This document shows positions 7,937-17,133 of a DNA stretch of 35,179 nucleotides, one piece after another (position 1 is the stretch's first letter; each line of letters starts with the position of its first letter). The notes under the pieces are model-generated. The model worked only from the letters and a program-made list of their open reading frames with translations. It ran no database searches and had not been told where the DNA came from. The position numbers and the translations under genes are program-made. The stretch covers positions 1-35,179 of the forward strand of contig CAMVHW010000004.1 of the NCBI GenBank assembly GCA_947167395.1, in the 5' to 3' direction. This stretch comes from an uncultured Bacteroidales bacterium. GTDB lineage: Bacteria > Bacteroidota > Bacteroidia > Bacteroidales > Paludibacteraceae.

Positions 7937-9875
7937 TCCTAATCAACAAGACCAGAACGATCCTAAAAGAAGACGTGGTCGCTGGCTCTACTATTCTCTC
8001 CTTATTATTCTCCTCGCTTTTATGCTCTATCCCATATCTTCCGAAAAGGAAGTGGAAACGGATATGAGTTATACACGTTTCACCACCTTTATTGAGCAAA
8101 ATATGGTGGTGGCAGTTACCGTTTACGATGATAATAAAGCCAAAGCCACCATCGCTTCCGAGCACTACGATGTTGTGTTCGGCACGGAGGAGAATGCAGC
8201 CAAAGTGAAAGGCGTGATAAAAACACAAATTCCCGGAGTGGAGGAGTTTGCCAAATATATGGCTGAAACCAACGATAAGCGTAAGCAAGCGGGTATGAAA
8301 GTCATTGACGTTAAGTTTGAGAAATCACGCGATATGTGGTATATGCTGCTTGTCAATGTTATACCATGGATTCTTATCTTCGGCGTTACCATATATATGT
8401 TCCGAGGAATGGGCAATATTGGTAATGGCGGCATTTTCGGAGTAGGCAAAGCCAAAGCAAGACTCTACAACAAAGATGAAAAGAATAAAGTTACATTTAA
8501 GGATGTGGCAGGTTTGGCAGGTGCCAAACAAGAAGTGGAGGAGATAGTGGCATTCCTTAAAAATCCAGAGAAATACACTAAATTAGGTGGTAAGATACCT
8601 AAGGGTGCCTTATTGGTAGGTCCTCCAGGGACGGGTAAGACCCTGCTCGCCAAAGCCGTTGCAGGTGAGGCTGACGTACCTTTCTTCTCTATGTCGGGTA
8701 GCGACTTTGTGGAGATGTTTGTAGGTGTTGGTGCCAGTCGCGTGCGCGACCTGTTCAGGCAAGCCAAAGAAAAGGCTCCCGCCATAATCTTTATTGACGA
8801 GATTGACGCTGTTGGTCGTGCACGTGGCAAGAACGTGATGACCGGCGGCAACGACGAAAGAGAGTCCACACTTAACCAACTGCTGACCGAGATGGACGGC
8901 TTTGGCACCAACTCAGGCGTTATCATCTTGGCAGCCACCAACAGAGCGGAGATTCTGGACCCCGCCCTGCTGCGAGCCGGACGATTCGATAGGCAGATAC
9001 ACGTTGAACTGCCTGACCTGCAAGAGCGTAAGGAGATCTTCCAAGTACATCTCAAGCCTCTCAATTTAGACGATACGATTGATATCAATTTCCTCGCCAA
9101 GCAGACTCCTGGCTTCTCGGGAGCGGACATAGCCAATGTATGTAACGAAGCAGCCTTGATAGCCGCACGCAACGACCACGAGAAAGTGGGCAAACAGGAC
9201 TTTATGGATGCCGTTGACCGAATAATAGGCGGTCTGGAACGCAAGACAAAGATTATGACCAACGAGGAAAAGAAGTCGATAGCCTACCACGAGGCAGGAC
9301 ATGCCACCATCAGTTGGCTGTTGCGTTGGGCTAATCCGTTGGTTAAGGTAACTATCGTTCCTCGCGGTATGGCTCTCGGAGCGGCTTGGTATCTGCCCGA
9401 AGAACGCCAACTGACCAATATGGAGCATATAGAAGACGAACTTTGCTCGCTATTGGGAGGACGTGCCGCCGAACAACTGTTCCTCAATCAGACCTCCACA
9501 GGTGCTCTCAACGACCTCGAAAGAGCCACCAAACAGGCTTACGCTATGGTGGCATACTATGGTATGTCCGACAAACTGAAAGATATAAGTTTCTATGACT
9601 CAACAGGGCGTTATGACTACGGCATAACCAAGCCTTACAGCGACACAACGGCTGAGTTAATAGACAAGGAAACGGCAGCCATTATTGCTCGTCAGATGGC
9701 GCGTGCCAAACAGATATTGCAAGACAATGCCGAAGGTCATCATCAGTTAGCCAATCTATTGATTGAGCGTGAGGTGATTACCTCCGAAGATGTGGAGCGC
9801 GTACTCGGTCCTCGCCCATGGAAAAGTCGCGGCGACGAGATAATAGAGGATAACGAACAAAAGACTACCGAATAA
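7905..9875 (+). CDS. ftsH: ATP-dependent zinc metalloprotease FtsH
   Basis: This 656-residue inner-membrane AAA+ protease degrades membrane and regulatory proteins. Visible in order are a basic N-terminus, a first membrane helix (about 27-43), a periplasmic domain, a second membrane helix (about 146-166) and the AAA domain. The AAA domain holds Walker A GPPGTGKT (239-246), Walker B IFIDEID (295-301) and the second region of homology with arginine finger [20 protein letters not shown]. Then come the zinc site HEAGH (462-466) and the C-terminal peptidase helices. Length is normal. The start inside rsfS gives a 32-bp overlap and a plausible cytoplasmic tail. The next gene on the same strand starts 29 bp later. 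The neighbour here is a peptidase, not cdsA, which often follows ftsH in Bacteroidota. Confidence 0.97.
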   Translation: MEQQPNIPTNNPNQQDQNDPKRRRGRWLYYSLLIILLAFMLYPISSEKEVETDMSYTRFTTFIEQNMVVAVTVYDDNKAKATIASEHYDVVFGTEENAAKVKGVIKTQIPGVEEFAKYMAETNDKRKQAGMKVIDVKFEKSRDMWYMLLVNVIPWILIFGVTIYMFRGMGNIGNGGIFGVGKAKARLYNKDEKNKVTFKDVAGLAGAKQEVEEIVAFLKNPEKYTKLGGKIPKGALLVGPPGTGKTLLAKAVAGEADVPFFSMSGSDFVEMFVGVGASRVRDLFRQAKEKAPAIIFIDEIDAVGRARGKNVMTGGNDERESTLNQLLTEMDGFGTNSGVIILAATNRAEILDPALLRAGRFDRQIHVELPDLQERKEIFQVHLKPLNLDDTIDINFLAKQTPGFSGADIANVCNEAALIAARNDHEKVGKQDFMDAVDRIIGGLERKTKIMTNEEKKSIAYHEAGHATISWLLRWANPLVKVTIVPRGMALGAAWYLPEERQLTNMEHIEDELCSLLGGRAAEQLFLNQTSTGALNDLERATKQAYAMVAYYGMSDKLKDISFYDSTGRYDYGITKPYSDTTAELIDKETAAIIARQMARAKQILQDNAEGHHQLANLLIEREVITSEDVERVLGPRPWKSRGDEIIEDNEQKTTE

Positions 9876-9904
9876 AAACACTCAACATTTAATTATAAAC
9901 AAAA

Positions 9905-12700
9905 ATGAAAAAACAGTTGCTTAGTATTGTGCTGCTGACGACAGCAGTATTGGGGTATGCACAACAACCCCTACCTGTGGAAAAAGATGTACGTATAGGT
10001 CATCTTGACAATGGGCTGACTTACTACATTCGTCACAACGAACAACCCAAACAACGTGCTGAATTCCATATTGCGCAAGCCGTTGGTGCAGTATTGGAAG
10101 AAGATAATCAGAACGGTCTTGCCCACTTCTTGGAGCACATGGCTTTCAACGGAACACAGCATTTTGCAGGGAAAGGCATAATCAACTATTTCGAGTCGAT
10201 AGGTGTTAATTTCGGCGGCAATATCAATGCCTATACTTCTATTGACGAGACGGTATATCGTTTGAGCGATGTCCCCACCACTCGCGAAGGTATCATTGAC
10301 ACTGCTTTGCTCGTTATGCACGACTGGGCTTGCGGCTTGCTGTTGGAAGAAGATGAGATAGATGCCGAGCGCGGTGTCATACGTGAGGAGTGGCGCACTC
10401 GCAACACTCCGGGCTATCGTCTTTATTCACGCCTGTTGGGAATGAAATATCCCGGCACTCAATACGGCAAACGCGATGTGATAGGCGACACAGCCGTTAT
10501 CAATAACTTTGAATATGAGGCTCTGCGTGCCTATTATAAAAAATGGTACGGACCTGACTTGCAAGCCATCATAGTGGTGGGTGATATAGATGTGGATCAG
10601 ATTGAGAGAAAGATCAAGGCTCTATGGGCAAATGTACCCGAACGCTCCAATCGAGGCGAAAGACCCATCTACACCGTTCCTTTCCCCACCGAACCGCGTG
10701 TATGTATAGCCACCGACAAGGAAGCACAATCGTCTTCATTTGAGTTCCAATTCTTGCACGAGCAGTTGCCCGTTGCCGTTCAGAAAACAGACTTTTCTTA
10801 CACGCTGAATCTCTGCCACTCGCTGATTACATCTATTATCGACAATCGTTTTCACGAGTTGTCGTTAGAGCCTGACGCTCCCTTTACCGGCGGTGGTATA
10901 GGTTATGGCGAAGTGGTTAAACTGCGTGATGCCTTCATAGGTGTTATCTCACCAAAAGAGGGACACGAGATGGAGTCATACAAGATTCTGTTGGAGCAGT
11001 TGGAGAAGATGCGTCGTTATGGCGTTACTGACTCCGAACTGGAAAGAGCCAAAACCAATATGCTTAATAGTTACGAGCGTTCATATAACAGTCGTGCCAC
11101 ACGCGATAACATCTCATACACTCGCGAATACATCCGCAATTTCGAAGACAATGAGTCTATTCCGGGTATAGAATGGGAATACAACTTTGTTAAGAACGTC
11201 TTGCCCGAGATAACCAAAGAAGACTTAAAGAAGATTATCGATGGTTATATGCACAAGAACCCGATTATCTCTATTGTCGCTCCTGAAAAAGAAGGTGTGG
11301 TTATACCTACTGCCGAAGAGGTATTGGCTATGTTCAACAATATGGATAAGTTGGAAGTATCTGCTCCTGAGGACGAGGCACTGCCCACCACGCTTATAGA
11401 CAAAGCACCCAAAGCAGGAAAGATAAAGAAAACCACAAAGGGCAAAGAGTTTGGCACGACCGAATGGCTGCTGTCAAATGGTATAAGAGTGATATTTAAG
11501 CCCACCAAATTCAAAGATGACGAGATTAGTTTGACAGGTTGGGCAAATGGCGGTACATCAGTTTACGACACCGAAGATCTGCCTTCTGCCATATATGCAA
11601 CAGGCGTGGTTGAGTATATGGGGTGCGGAGAGTTCTCACAGACCGATTTCAACAAGGTTATGACCGGTAAAAGCGCAAGTGCAGGTCTGTGGTTAGGAAC
11701 ATACGAAAAGGGTGTGTCGGGCTATTCATCGGTGAAGGACTTCGAGACTATGCTCCAAATCCTCTACCTTCGTTTTACCGCTCCCCACTATGACCTAAAA
11801 GCGTTTGAGACATGGCAGAACAAAACAGCCAATAGTCTTATCAACCGCGAACTGAACCATAAAGGTATATTCCGTGATTCGGTTAATATGATGGCTTCCA
11901 ACCATTCCGACCGCGTGTTTATACTGACCAAAGACAACCTGTCGGACATCAAACTTGATAAGATGATGCAGATTTATAAGGAGCGTTTCAGCAATCCTGC
12001 CGAATTTACATATATCATAACAGGTTGTATCAATCCTAACGACCAGAAAGTGAAGAAAGCCGTTTGCACATGGTTAGGCGGGTTGAAGACAGATAAGTCG
12101 GCTGATATGTGGGTTGACCAAAAAGTGAGAACCCCCAAGGGCGTTCATAAGAACTATTTCACTCGCGAAATGGAAATCAATCAGGCTACCAATCGCATAC
12201 AATACACTTCTTACGATATTCCTTACTCATTGGACAACGAACTGAATATGGAGATGATAGGTCGTGTGCTTTCCACTCGTTATTTGGAGTCTATCCGTGA
12301 GCGTGAAGGCGGCAGTTATGGTGTCGGTTGCGGCGGTTGGATGGATCGTCTGCCGGTAGAGAGAGCCGTACTGGTTATGCAGTTTGATACCGACCCTGAC
12401 AAGCAGGAACGCCTGATGGAGATTATCCACGAGGAGGTGATGGAGATTGTTAATAACGGTCCGTTGGCTTCCGACATACAAAAAGAAAAAGAGTCAATGC
12501 TGAAAGACTATGCGGAAAATCTGGAGAAGAACTGGTGGTGGACAAGTGCTATCAAGAACCATATTAAGTACGGAGAGAATGAACTGACCGACTATCGTCC
12601 TGCCGTTGAGCGTATAACCGCAGAATCCGTTCAAGCACTGCTCAAACAGTTGGTGGAAGCAGGTAATATGTTTGAAGTAGTTATGTCTCCCGCACATTAA
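9905..12700 (+). CDS. Secreted M16-family zinc metallopeptidase (insulinase/PqqL-like)
   Basis: This 931-residue protein has a signal peptide (MKKQLLSIVLLTTAVLGYA) followed by Gln-Gln. The inverted zinc motif HFLEH lies at 74-78 and the downstream acidic helix (LLLEEDEIDAERGVIREEW) supplies the third ligand, so the N-terminal M16 domain should be active. The second half (from about residue 520, TEWLLSNGIRVIFKP) is the inactive M16 repeat that closes the clamshell. Length fits the two-module periplasmic PqqL-like subfamily. It probably degrades peptides in the periplasm. It is cotranscribed with ftsH (29-bp gap) and followed after 10 bp by a polyprenyl synthase gene. Confidence 0.92.
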   Translation: MKKQLLSIVLLTTAVLGYAQQPLPVEKDVRIGHLDNGLTYYIRHNEQPKQRAEFHIAQAVGAVLEEDNQNGLAHFLEHMAFNGTQHFAGKGIINYFESIGVNFGGNINAYTSIDETVYRLSDVPTTREGIIDTALLVMHDWACGLLLEEDEIDAERGVIREEWRTRNTPGYRLYSRLLGMKYPGTQYGKRDVIGDTAVINNFEYEALRAYYKKWYGPDLQAIIVVGDIDVDQIERKIKALWANVPERSNRGERPIYTVPFPTEPRVCIATDKEAQSSSFEFQFLHEQLPVAVQKTDFSYTLNLCHSLITSIIDNRFHELSLEPDAPFTGGGIGYGEVVKLRDAFIGVISPKEGHEMESYKILLEQLEKMRRYGVTDSELERAKTNMLNSYERSYNSRATRDNISYTREYIRNFEDNESIPGIEWEYNFVKNVLPEITKEDLKKIIDGYMHKNPIISIVAPEKEGVVIPTAEEVLAMFNNMDKLEVSAPEDEALPTTLIDKAPKAGKIKKTTKGKEFGTTEWLLSNGIRVIFKPTKFKDDEISLTGWANGGTSVYDTEDLPSAIYATGVVEYMGCGEFSQTDFNKVMTGKSASAGLWLGTYEKGVSGYSSVKDFETMLQILYLRFTAPHYDLKAFETWQNKTANSLINRELNHKGIFRDSVNMMASNHSDRVFILTKDNLSDIKLDKMMQIYKERFSNPAEFTYIITGCINPNDQKVKKAVCTWLGGLKTDKSADMWVDQKVRTPKGVHKNYFTREMEINQATNRIQYTSYDIPYSLDNELNMEMIGRVLSTRYLESIREREGGSYGVGCGGWMDRLPVERAVLVMQFDTDPDKQERLMEIIHEEVMEIVNNGPLASDIQKEKESMLKDYAENLEKNWWWTSAIKNHIKYGENELTDYRPAVERITAESVQALLKQLVEAGNMFEVVMSPAH

Positions 12701-12710
12701 ACACAACCTG

Positions 12711-13721
12711 ATGACACATCAAGAAATTATATTGCCCATTGAGAGTGATATAAGAGAAGTCAGACAACTCTTGGAGAAGGAAATGCGCCTTCCCCAAGAG
12801 TTGCTCTCTATACAAGGCATAGAGAAACCGGACAATAGTCTGCTGACGGAGATTTTGACGTATTTATTTACCACGGAGGGCAAGCAACTGCGTATGCAGT
12901 TGGTGTTATTGGCTGCCGCCATTTGTCACGGAGTGAACGAAAAAACCAAAGGTACGGCATTAGCCATAGAGATGTTGCATACAGCCACCTTGGTTCACGA
13001 CGATGTGGTGGACGACTCGCCTATTCGCCGAGGACAAGCCTCTATTAAAGCCCGTTGGAGCAATAAGATTGCCGTCTTGGCAGGCGACTATCTTCTCTCG
13101 CGCGTTATAGAGATAATAGGAGAATTAAGAAACGTCAAGATATGGCAAATAATAGCCCGCTTAGGCAGAGTGTTGGCACAAGGCGAGTTGTCGCAGTTGC
13201 ATAGTAATCGCAGTATGTGGATAAGTGAGGAAGAGTACTACAATGTGATAAGTCAAAAGACCGCCTCTCTGTTTGCCGCTTGTATGGAAGCGGGAGCCGA
13301 GTCGTCAGGTGCATCAATGAAACAAACTACCGCCTTACGCAATTTCGGATGGAATTTGGGTATGTGCTTTCAGATGAAAGACGACGTACTCGATTACTCT
13401 GACAATGAGCAGTTGGACAAGCCCACTATGAACGACCTGCGTTCGGGCAATGCCACTCTGCCTCTGCTTATAGCCTTACAACGAGCCGCCAAAGAGGAGG
13501 CTGACTATATACGCCTACTGGCTGAATCGCCATTAGATAAAAAAGGCGAGGAAACGATACGCAGTTTCGTTATGCGCTACGAAGGAGTGCAATACGCTTA
13601 TCGCCAAATGAATAAGTATCGTCAGGAAGCAATTAAACTCTTGGAATCCACCTTCCACGATTCGCCTGTTCGCAGAAGTATGTCAGGCATTTTGGAGTAT
13701 GCTATACAACGTATGCATTAA
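12711..13721 (+). CDS. Polyprenyl (octaprenyl-type) diphosphate synthase
   Basis: This 336-residue trans-prenyltransferase would elongate farnesyl or geranyl diphosphate with isopentenyl diphosphate to make the menaquinone side chain. The first Asp-rich motif DDVVDD (97-102, followed by SPIRRG) and the second, QMKDDVLDY (221-229), are both intact. The usual upstream K-x-x-R-P motif reads GKQLRMQ, so the proline is replaced. Product length cannot be set from sequence. It starts 10 bp after the M16 gene, and its 3' end overlaps the convergent sufD-like gene by 39 bp. An ispB-type role is the best guess. Confidence 0.9.
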   Translation: MTHQEIILPIESDIREVRQLLEKEMRLPQELLSIQGIEKPDNSLLTEILTYLFTTEGKQLRMQLVLLAAAICHGVNEKTKGTALAIEMLHTATLVHDDVVDDSPIRRGQASIKARWSNKIAVLAGDYLLSRVIEIIGELRNVKIWQIIARLGRVLAQGELSQLHSNRSMWISEEEYYNVISQKTASLFAACMEAGAESSGASMKQTTALRNFGWNLGMCFQMKDDVLDYSDNEQLDKPTMNDLRSGNATLPLLIALQRAAKEEADYIRLLAESPLDKKGEETIRSFVMRYEGVQYAYRQMNKYRQEAIKLLESTFHDSPVRRSMSGILEYAIQRMH

Positions 13722-14333
13722 ATCTTCGCGTTGAGCAACATCGGCTATCGGCTCAATACATTCAGACATAAAAGAAAGTACAAGCATATCGCGGGCTTCT
13801 GAAAAAGACAGCCCGCGTTGTTGCATATAGAAGAGAGCGGACTCGTCCAACTGACCTGTGGAAGAACCGTGAGAAGCCTTCACATCGTCAGCGTAAATCT
13901 CAAGACAGGGACGAGTTCGGATAGTTGCTGTATTGCTTAATAATAGATTACGATTGCTCTGTTGAGCATCTATATGTTGAGCGTTGGGAGAAAGAACAAC
14001 ATCTCCTGCAAAGTCTCCTTTTGCCTCGTCAGTGAGCACATACCTGATAATCTGACGAGAATAACCATTGCCCACTGCGTGAACAATACGAGAGGTGAAA
14101 TGCTGACGATAACGACCACGCAAAAAAGAAAGAACATAAATCTCCGTCCTACAATCCTCTCCTTTTTGCTCCACATTAACACGGAATCTGTTCTCCCCCT
14201 CTATATTGCTGTAATCAATAAAGAACAGACGTAAGGCAGAACCTTTCTCTTGACGAAAAAGCAAGTCTTGGGATTGAGGATTGAGAAAAAGAAAATCTCT
14301 CTTTTCTTCACTATTTATTATATGTTCAACCAT
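13683..14333 (-). CDS. sufD: SufD-like Fe-S assembly scaffold, unusually short
   Basis: This 216-residue protein carries the SufBD C-terminal core: a beta-helix stretch followed by GDVVLSPNAQHIDAQQSN, then the C-terminal ADDVKASHGSSTGQLDESAL and MQQRGLSFSEARDML. The last two are the SufB/SufD signature helices and contain the conserved His of SufD. Typical SufD is about 420-450 residues, so the N-terminal half is missing. It follows sufC with a 16-bp overlap, so there is no room for a lost 5' part. No sufB, sufS or sufE is in the window. The ATG at 14333 is the only sensible start. With SufC it would act in the cytosolic scaffold complex, but whether this short form works is unknown. Confidence 0.85.
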   Translation of the reverse strand: MVEHIINSEEKRDFLFLNPQSQDLLFRQEKGSALRLFFIDYSNIEGENRFRVNVEQKGEDCRTEIYVLSFLRGRYRQHFTSRIVHAVGNGYSRQIIRYVLTDEAKGDFAGDVVLSPNAQHIDAQQSNRNLLLSNTATIRTRPCLEIYADDVKASHGSSTGQLDESALFYMQQRGLSFSEARDMLVLSFMSECIEPIADVAQREDLMHTLYSILQNA

Positions 14334-15067
14334 TCGTAGCCTTTCTCTTCCAACTCTTTTGCCAATTCTTTGCCACCGGAATAAACAATCTTTCCGTTCG
14401 CCAATACGTGAATATAATCAGGAACGATATAATCGAGCAGGCGTTGATAGTGAGTAATCAACAAACAGGCATTATCTTCTTTATGCAAGGCATTGACTCC
14501 GTTGGCAACAATACGCAATGCGTCTATATCCAAGCCCGAATCTATTTCGTCCAATATACTCAAACGCGGCTCAAGCATTGCCATTTGGAAAATCTCGTTC
14601 TTCTTTTTCTCTCCTCCCGAAAAGCCTTCGTTAACTGAACGGTTATTGAGTTTGTCCGCCATCTCCACCAACTGCTTTTTCTCGCGCATAAGTTTGAGGA
14701 AATCGGTGGCAGCAATAGGTTCCTTGCCTTCGTAAGCACGCTTGTCATTAAGTGCGGCACGCATAAAATTAACCATACTCACACCCGGAATCTCCACAGG
14801 GTATTGAAACGAAAGGAACAAACCTTCTCTTGCCCTTTGTTCGGCAGGCATAGACAACAGGTCTTTGCCTCTGAAAACGACCTTACCCTGTGTTACCTCG
14901 TAAGAGGGATGACCTGCCAAGACAGCACCAAGAGTGGATTTTCCGGCTCCGTTAGGTCCCATAATGGCGTGTATCTCACCTTCACGAATAGTAAGGTTAA
15001 TACCCTGTAATATCTCTTTACCCTCAATAGAGGCGTGCAAATCTTCAATATGAAGTAACTCGTTCAT
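14318..15067 (-). CDS. sufC: Fe-S cluster assembly ATPase SufC
   Basis: This is a 249-residue ABC-type ATPase of the SUF system, of normal length. Walker A GPNGAGKST is at 37-45, the Q-loop region is FLSFQYP, the SufC-type signature FSGGEKKKNE is near 149-158, and Walker B plus D-loop LSILDEIDSGLD is at 169-180. It powers remodelling of the SufB-SufD scaffold during cluster assembly. Its end overlaps the sufD start by 16 bp. Upstream, 12 bp away, is an exported glutaminyl cyclase gene instead of the usual sufB, so the classical sufBCDS order is broken up here. Confidence 0.96.
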   Translation of the reverse strand: MNELLHIEDLHASIEGKEILQGINLTIREGEIHAIMGPNGAGKSTLGAVLAGHPSYEVTQGKVVFRGKDLLSMPAEQRAREGLFLSFQYPVEIPGVSMVNFMRAALNDKRAYEGKEPIAATDFLKLMREKKQLVEMADKLNNRSVNEGFSGGEKKKNEIFQMAMLEPRLSILDEIDSGLDIDALRIVANGVNALHKEDNACLLITHYQRLLDYIVPDYIHVLANGKIVYSGGKELAKELEEKGYEWLNI

Positions 15068-15079
15068 TTAACTCAATTT

Positions 15080-16069
15080 TTATTCTATAACCTTCATCAC
15101 CACTTCACCCACGGCTTGCAGTGTCTCACGGCTTATATTGTTCATATTATCGTCCTGCGTATGCCACCAATGAGGAAAGCCGGTGTCACTTTGACTATTA
15201 TAGTGAATTATGTCCACGCAGGGGATTTTGGCTATGGTGTTGATATAATAGTGGTCATCCACTATCGGGTACTCTTTTTGCGAGGAGAAACGATTGCCGT
15301 GCCCTAACTGATTAGCCACACGCCATATCTTCTCCACATAATTGTCAGCATATTGCAACGAATAGTACTCTTTTGGAAATACGGCATCCGCAGCCCCCAC
15401 CATATCGAGCACGATACCGAATTGGTACTTCTCGGGACGAATATGTCGCCATTCCGACCATAACTGCGAGCCTAAACAGAAGGTGTTTTCTTTTTGTGTC
15501 CCCGTATAGAACGATGGTGTCCCCATATCTTCACAGTCAAAGAGAATAATATCCACTCCGTGATTAAGGGTTGAGTCTGCTTGTTTCAGTCCTAATTGTC
15601 TTGCCACTTCAAGCAGTACTCCGACACCGCTTGCCCCATCATTGGCTCCGTCTATCGGAGTGAATCGCTGCTCATAGAAAGGCTCTTCATCGCTCCAAGG
15701 ACGAGAGTCATAATGGGCTGCAAGCAATATACGATTGTTAAGATTGCGGCTGCCGAAATGAGCCGTTATGTTCACCACCGGCACTTCCTCATCGTTATAA
15801 TCACTCATCATTCCTCTCTGCACTTCCACCGAACCGCCCATACGCTCCAAGGTCTGCCTCAACCATTGCTGACACGCTTGGTGAGCCATAGACGACGGAA
15901 CACGAGGGCCGAACTGTACTTGCGTCTGTATATAAGAATATGCCGAATCGGCATTGAAAGACGGACGTACAGGCTCGGTCTTGGCGGTCTTATGACAAGC
16001 CGACAAACCTATACCCAATACGAGTAGAAGAAAAGTACGGCTGAAGGATAGGAACAACGAGCGAAGCAT
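15080..16069 (-). CDS. M28-type glutaminyl-peptide cyclotransferase lipoprotein
   Basis: This 329-residue protein has a lipoprotein signal peptide (lipobox LSAC, Cys25). Zinc-site features of the M28/glutaminyl cyclase fold are present: AAHYDSRPW (His119, Asp121), DGANDGASGVG (140-150), FDCEDMG (Glu180), LDMVG (Asp222) and a C-terminal WWHTQDDN. HYDSRPW followed by ANDGASGVGVLLE is typical of Bacteroidota glutaminyl cyclases, which convert N-terminal Gln of exported proteins to pyroglutamate. An aminopeptidase role remains possible. It sits 5 bp after prs and 12 bp before sufC, so the three are probably cotranscribed. Several exported proteins in this window have Gln after the signal peptide, matching the predicted substrate. 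Confidence 0.85.
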   Translation of the reverse strand: MLRSLFLSFSRTFLLLVLGIGLSACHKTAKTEPVRPSFNADSAYSYIQTQVQFGPRVPSSMAHQACQQWLRQTLERMGGSVEVQRGMMSDYNDEEVPVVNITAHFGSRNLNNRILLAAHYDSRPWSDEEPFYEQRFTPIDGANDGASGVGVLLEVARQLGLKQADSTLNHGVDIILFDCEDMGTPSFYTGTQKENTFCLGSQLWSEWRHIRPEKYQFGIVLDMVGAADAVFPKEYYSLQYADNYVEKIWRVANQLGHGNRFSSQKEYPIVDDHYYINTIAKIPCVDIIHYNSQSDTGFPHWWHTQDDNMNNISRETLQAVGEVVMKVIE

Positions 16070-16074
16070 AGGGA

Positions 16075-17031
16075 TTAGCGTATATTAAGTTCGCTTATGG
16101 AGCGATGTTCCTGTATGGCAAGGATAGTTTGCGCAATCGGTTCGGCTATGCTTACCACTTTCACTTTCGGGCAACGAGCGGTATCAAACGGGATAGTGTC
16201 GGTGAAGACCAACTCTTCCAAACGGCTGTTCATTATGCGTTCGCAGGCATTGCCGGACATTATACCGTGAGAAACAACGGCACGAACCGATTTGGCACCG
16301 TTCTCTATCATCACATCAGCAGCCTTACACAGTGTACCAGTTGTATCTGCCATATCGTCCACGATAACCACATCTTTACCTTCCACGTCACCTAAAACGC
16401 GCATCTCGCTAACCTTATTGAAGTCAGGACGGTGTTTATAGCAGATAACCATAGGCACTTCCTTATCGGTTAATACATGCAGTTTCTTGCAGAAAGCCGC
16501 AGCACGCTTGGAACCACCCACATCGGGAGAGGCAACTATCAGGTTCTCCAAATTAAGCGACTCAACATAATTAGCCAGTGTGTTGGCACCATAGAGATGA
16601 TCGACTGGTATGTCGAAGAAACCTTGTATCTGGTCAGCATGCAAATCAACGGTGATAACACGGTCTGCACCTGCCGTTTGAAGCATATCTGACACCAATT
16701 TGGCACCAATACTTACTCTGGGTTTATCCTTTCTGTCTTGACGTGCCCAACCAAAATAGGGGGTAACGGCAATTACTTTGTACGCACTGGCTCTTTTGGC
16801 TGCATCAATCATCAGCAGCAACTCCATCAGGTTGTCGCTCGAAGGACAGGTAGATTGAACCAAATAAACAGACTGACCACGTACAGACTCGTCAAAAGAA
16901 ACAGCAAACTCACCATCGGAGAAACGATCAACACGAATTTTGCCTAATTGACAATTAAGATACCGGCAGATACGTTGGGCTATATCTTGTCCGCGACTAC
17001 CTGCAAACACTTTGAAAGGACTTGCTTCCAT
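16075..17031 (-). CDS. prs: Ribose-phosphate pyrophosphokinase
   Basis: This 318-residue cytosolic enzyme makes PRPP from ribose 5-phosphate and ATP for nucleotide, His and Trp synthesis. The ATP loop FGWARQDRK (93-101), the family signature TVDLHADQIQGFF (127-139) and the PRPP-binding motif VVIVDDMADTTGT (221-233) are intact. Length is normal for class I enzymes. A good promoter lies about 45 bp upstream, and the glutaminyl cyclase gene begins 5 bp after the stop. Confidence 0.97.
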   Translation of the reverse strand: MEASPFKVFAGSRGQDIAQRICRYLNCQLGKIRVDRFSDGEFAVSFDESVRGQSVYLVQSTCPSSDNLMELLLMIDAAKRASAYKVIAVTPYFGWARQDRKDKPRVSIGAKLVSDMLQTAGADRVITVDLHADQIQGFFDIPVDHLYGANTLANYVESLNLENLIVASPDVGGSKRAAAFCKKLHVLTDKEVPMVICYKHRPDFNKVSEMRVLGDVEGKDVVIVDDMADTTGTLCKAADVMIENGAKSVRAVVSHGIMSGNACERIMNSRLEELVFTDTIPFDTARCPKVKVVSIAEPIAQTILAIQEHRSISELNIR

Positions 17032-17072
17032 AGTAAATAAGATTTTTGAAAAAGTTTATTTATTTGAACGTG

Positions 17073-17104
17073 CAAAAGTATGGTGTTTCACAAACCTATA
17101 CAAC
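17073..17104 (-). promoter_or_regulatory. Promoter for prs
   Basis: On the minus strand, GTTG (17104-17101) is followed after 20 nt by TACTTTTG (17080-17073), matching TAnnTTTG. It lies in the 102-bp gap between the TonB receptor stop and the prs start. Confidence 0.7.
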
Positions 17105-17133
17105 AGCGATTCTCACTTTTTTTTACGAACAAA

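Noticed and set aside
8465-9262. 265-codon minus-strand frame inside ftsH
   Set aside because: Ser/Leu/Ala-rich shadow of the conserved FtsH AAA domain; no recognisable domain and no promoter.
13683-14333. SufD as a pseudogene
   Set aside because: The frame is intact, overlaps sufC at its start, and keeps the family signature near its end, so a short functional gene is at least as likely.
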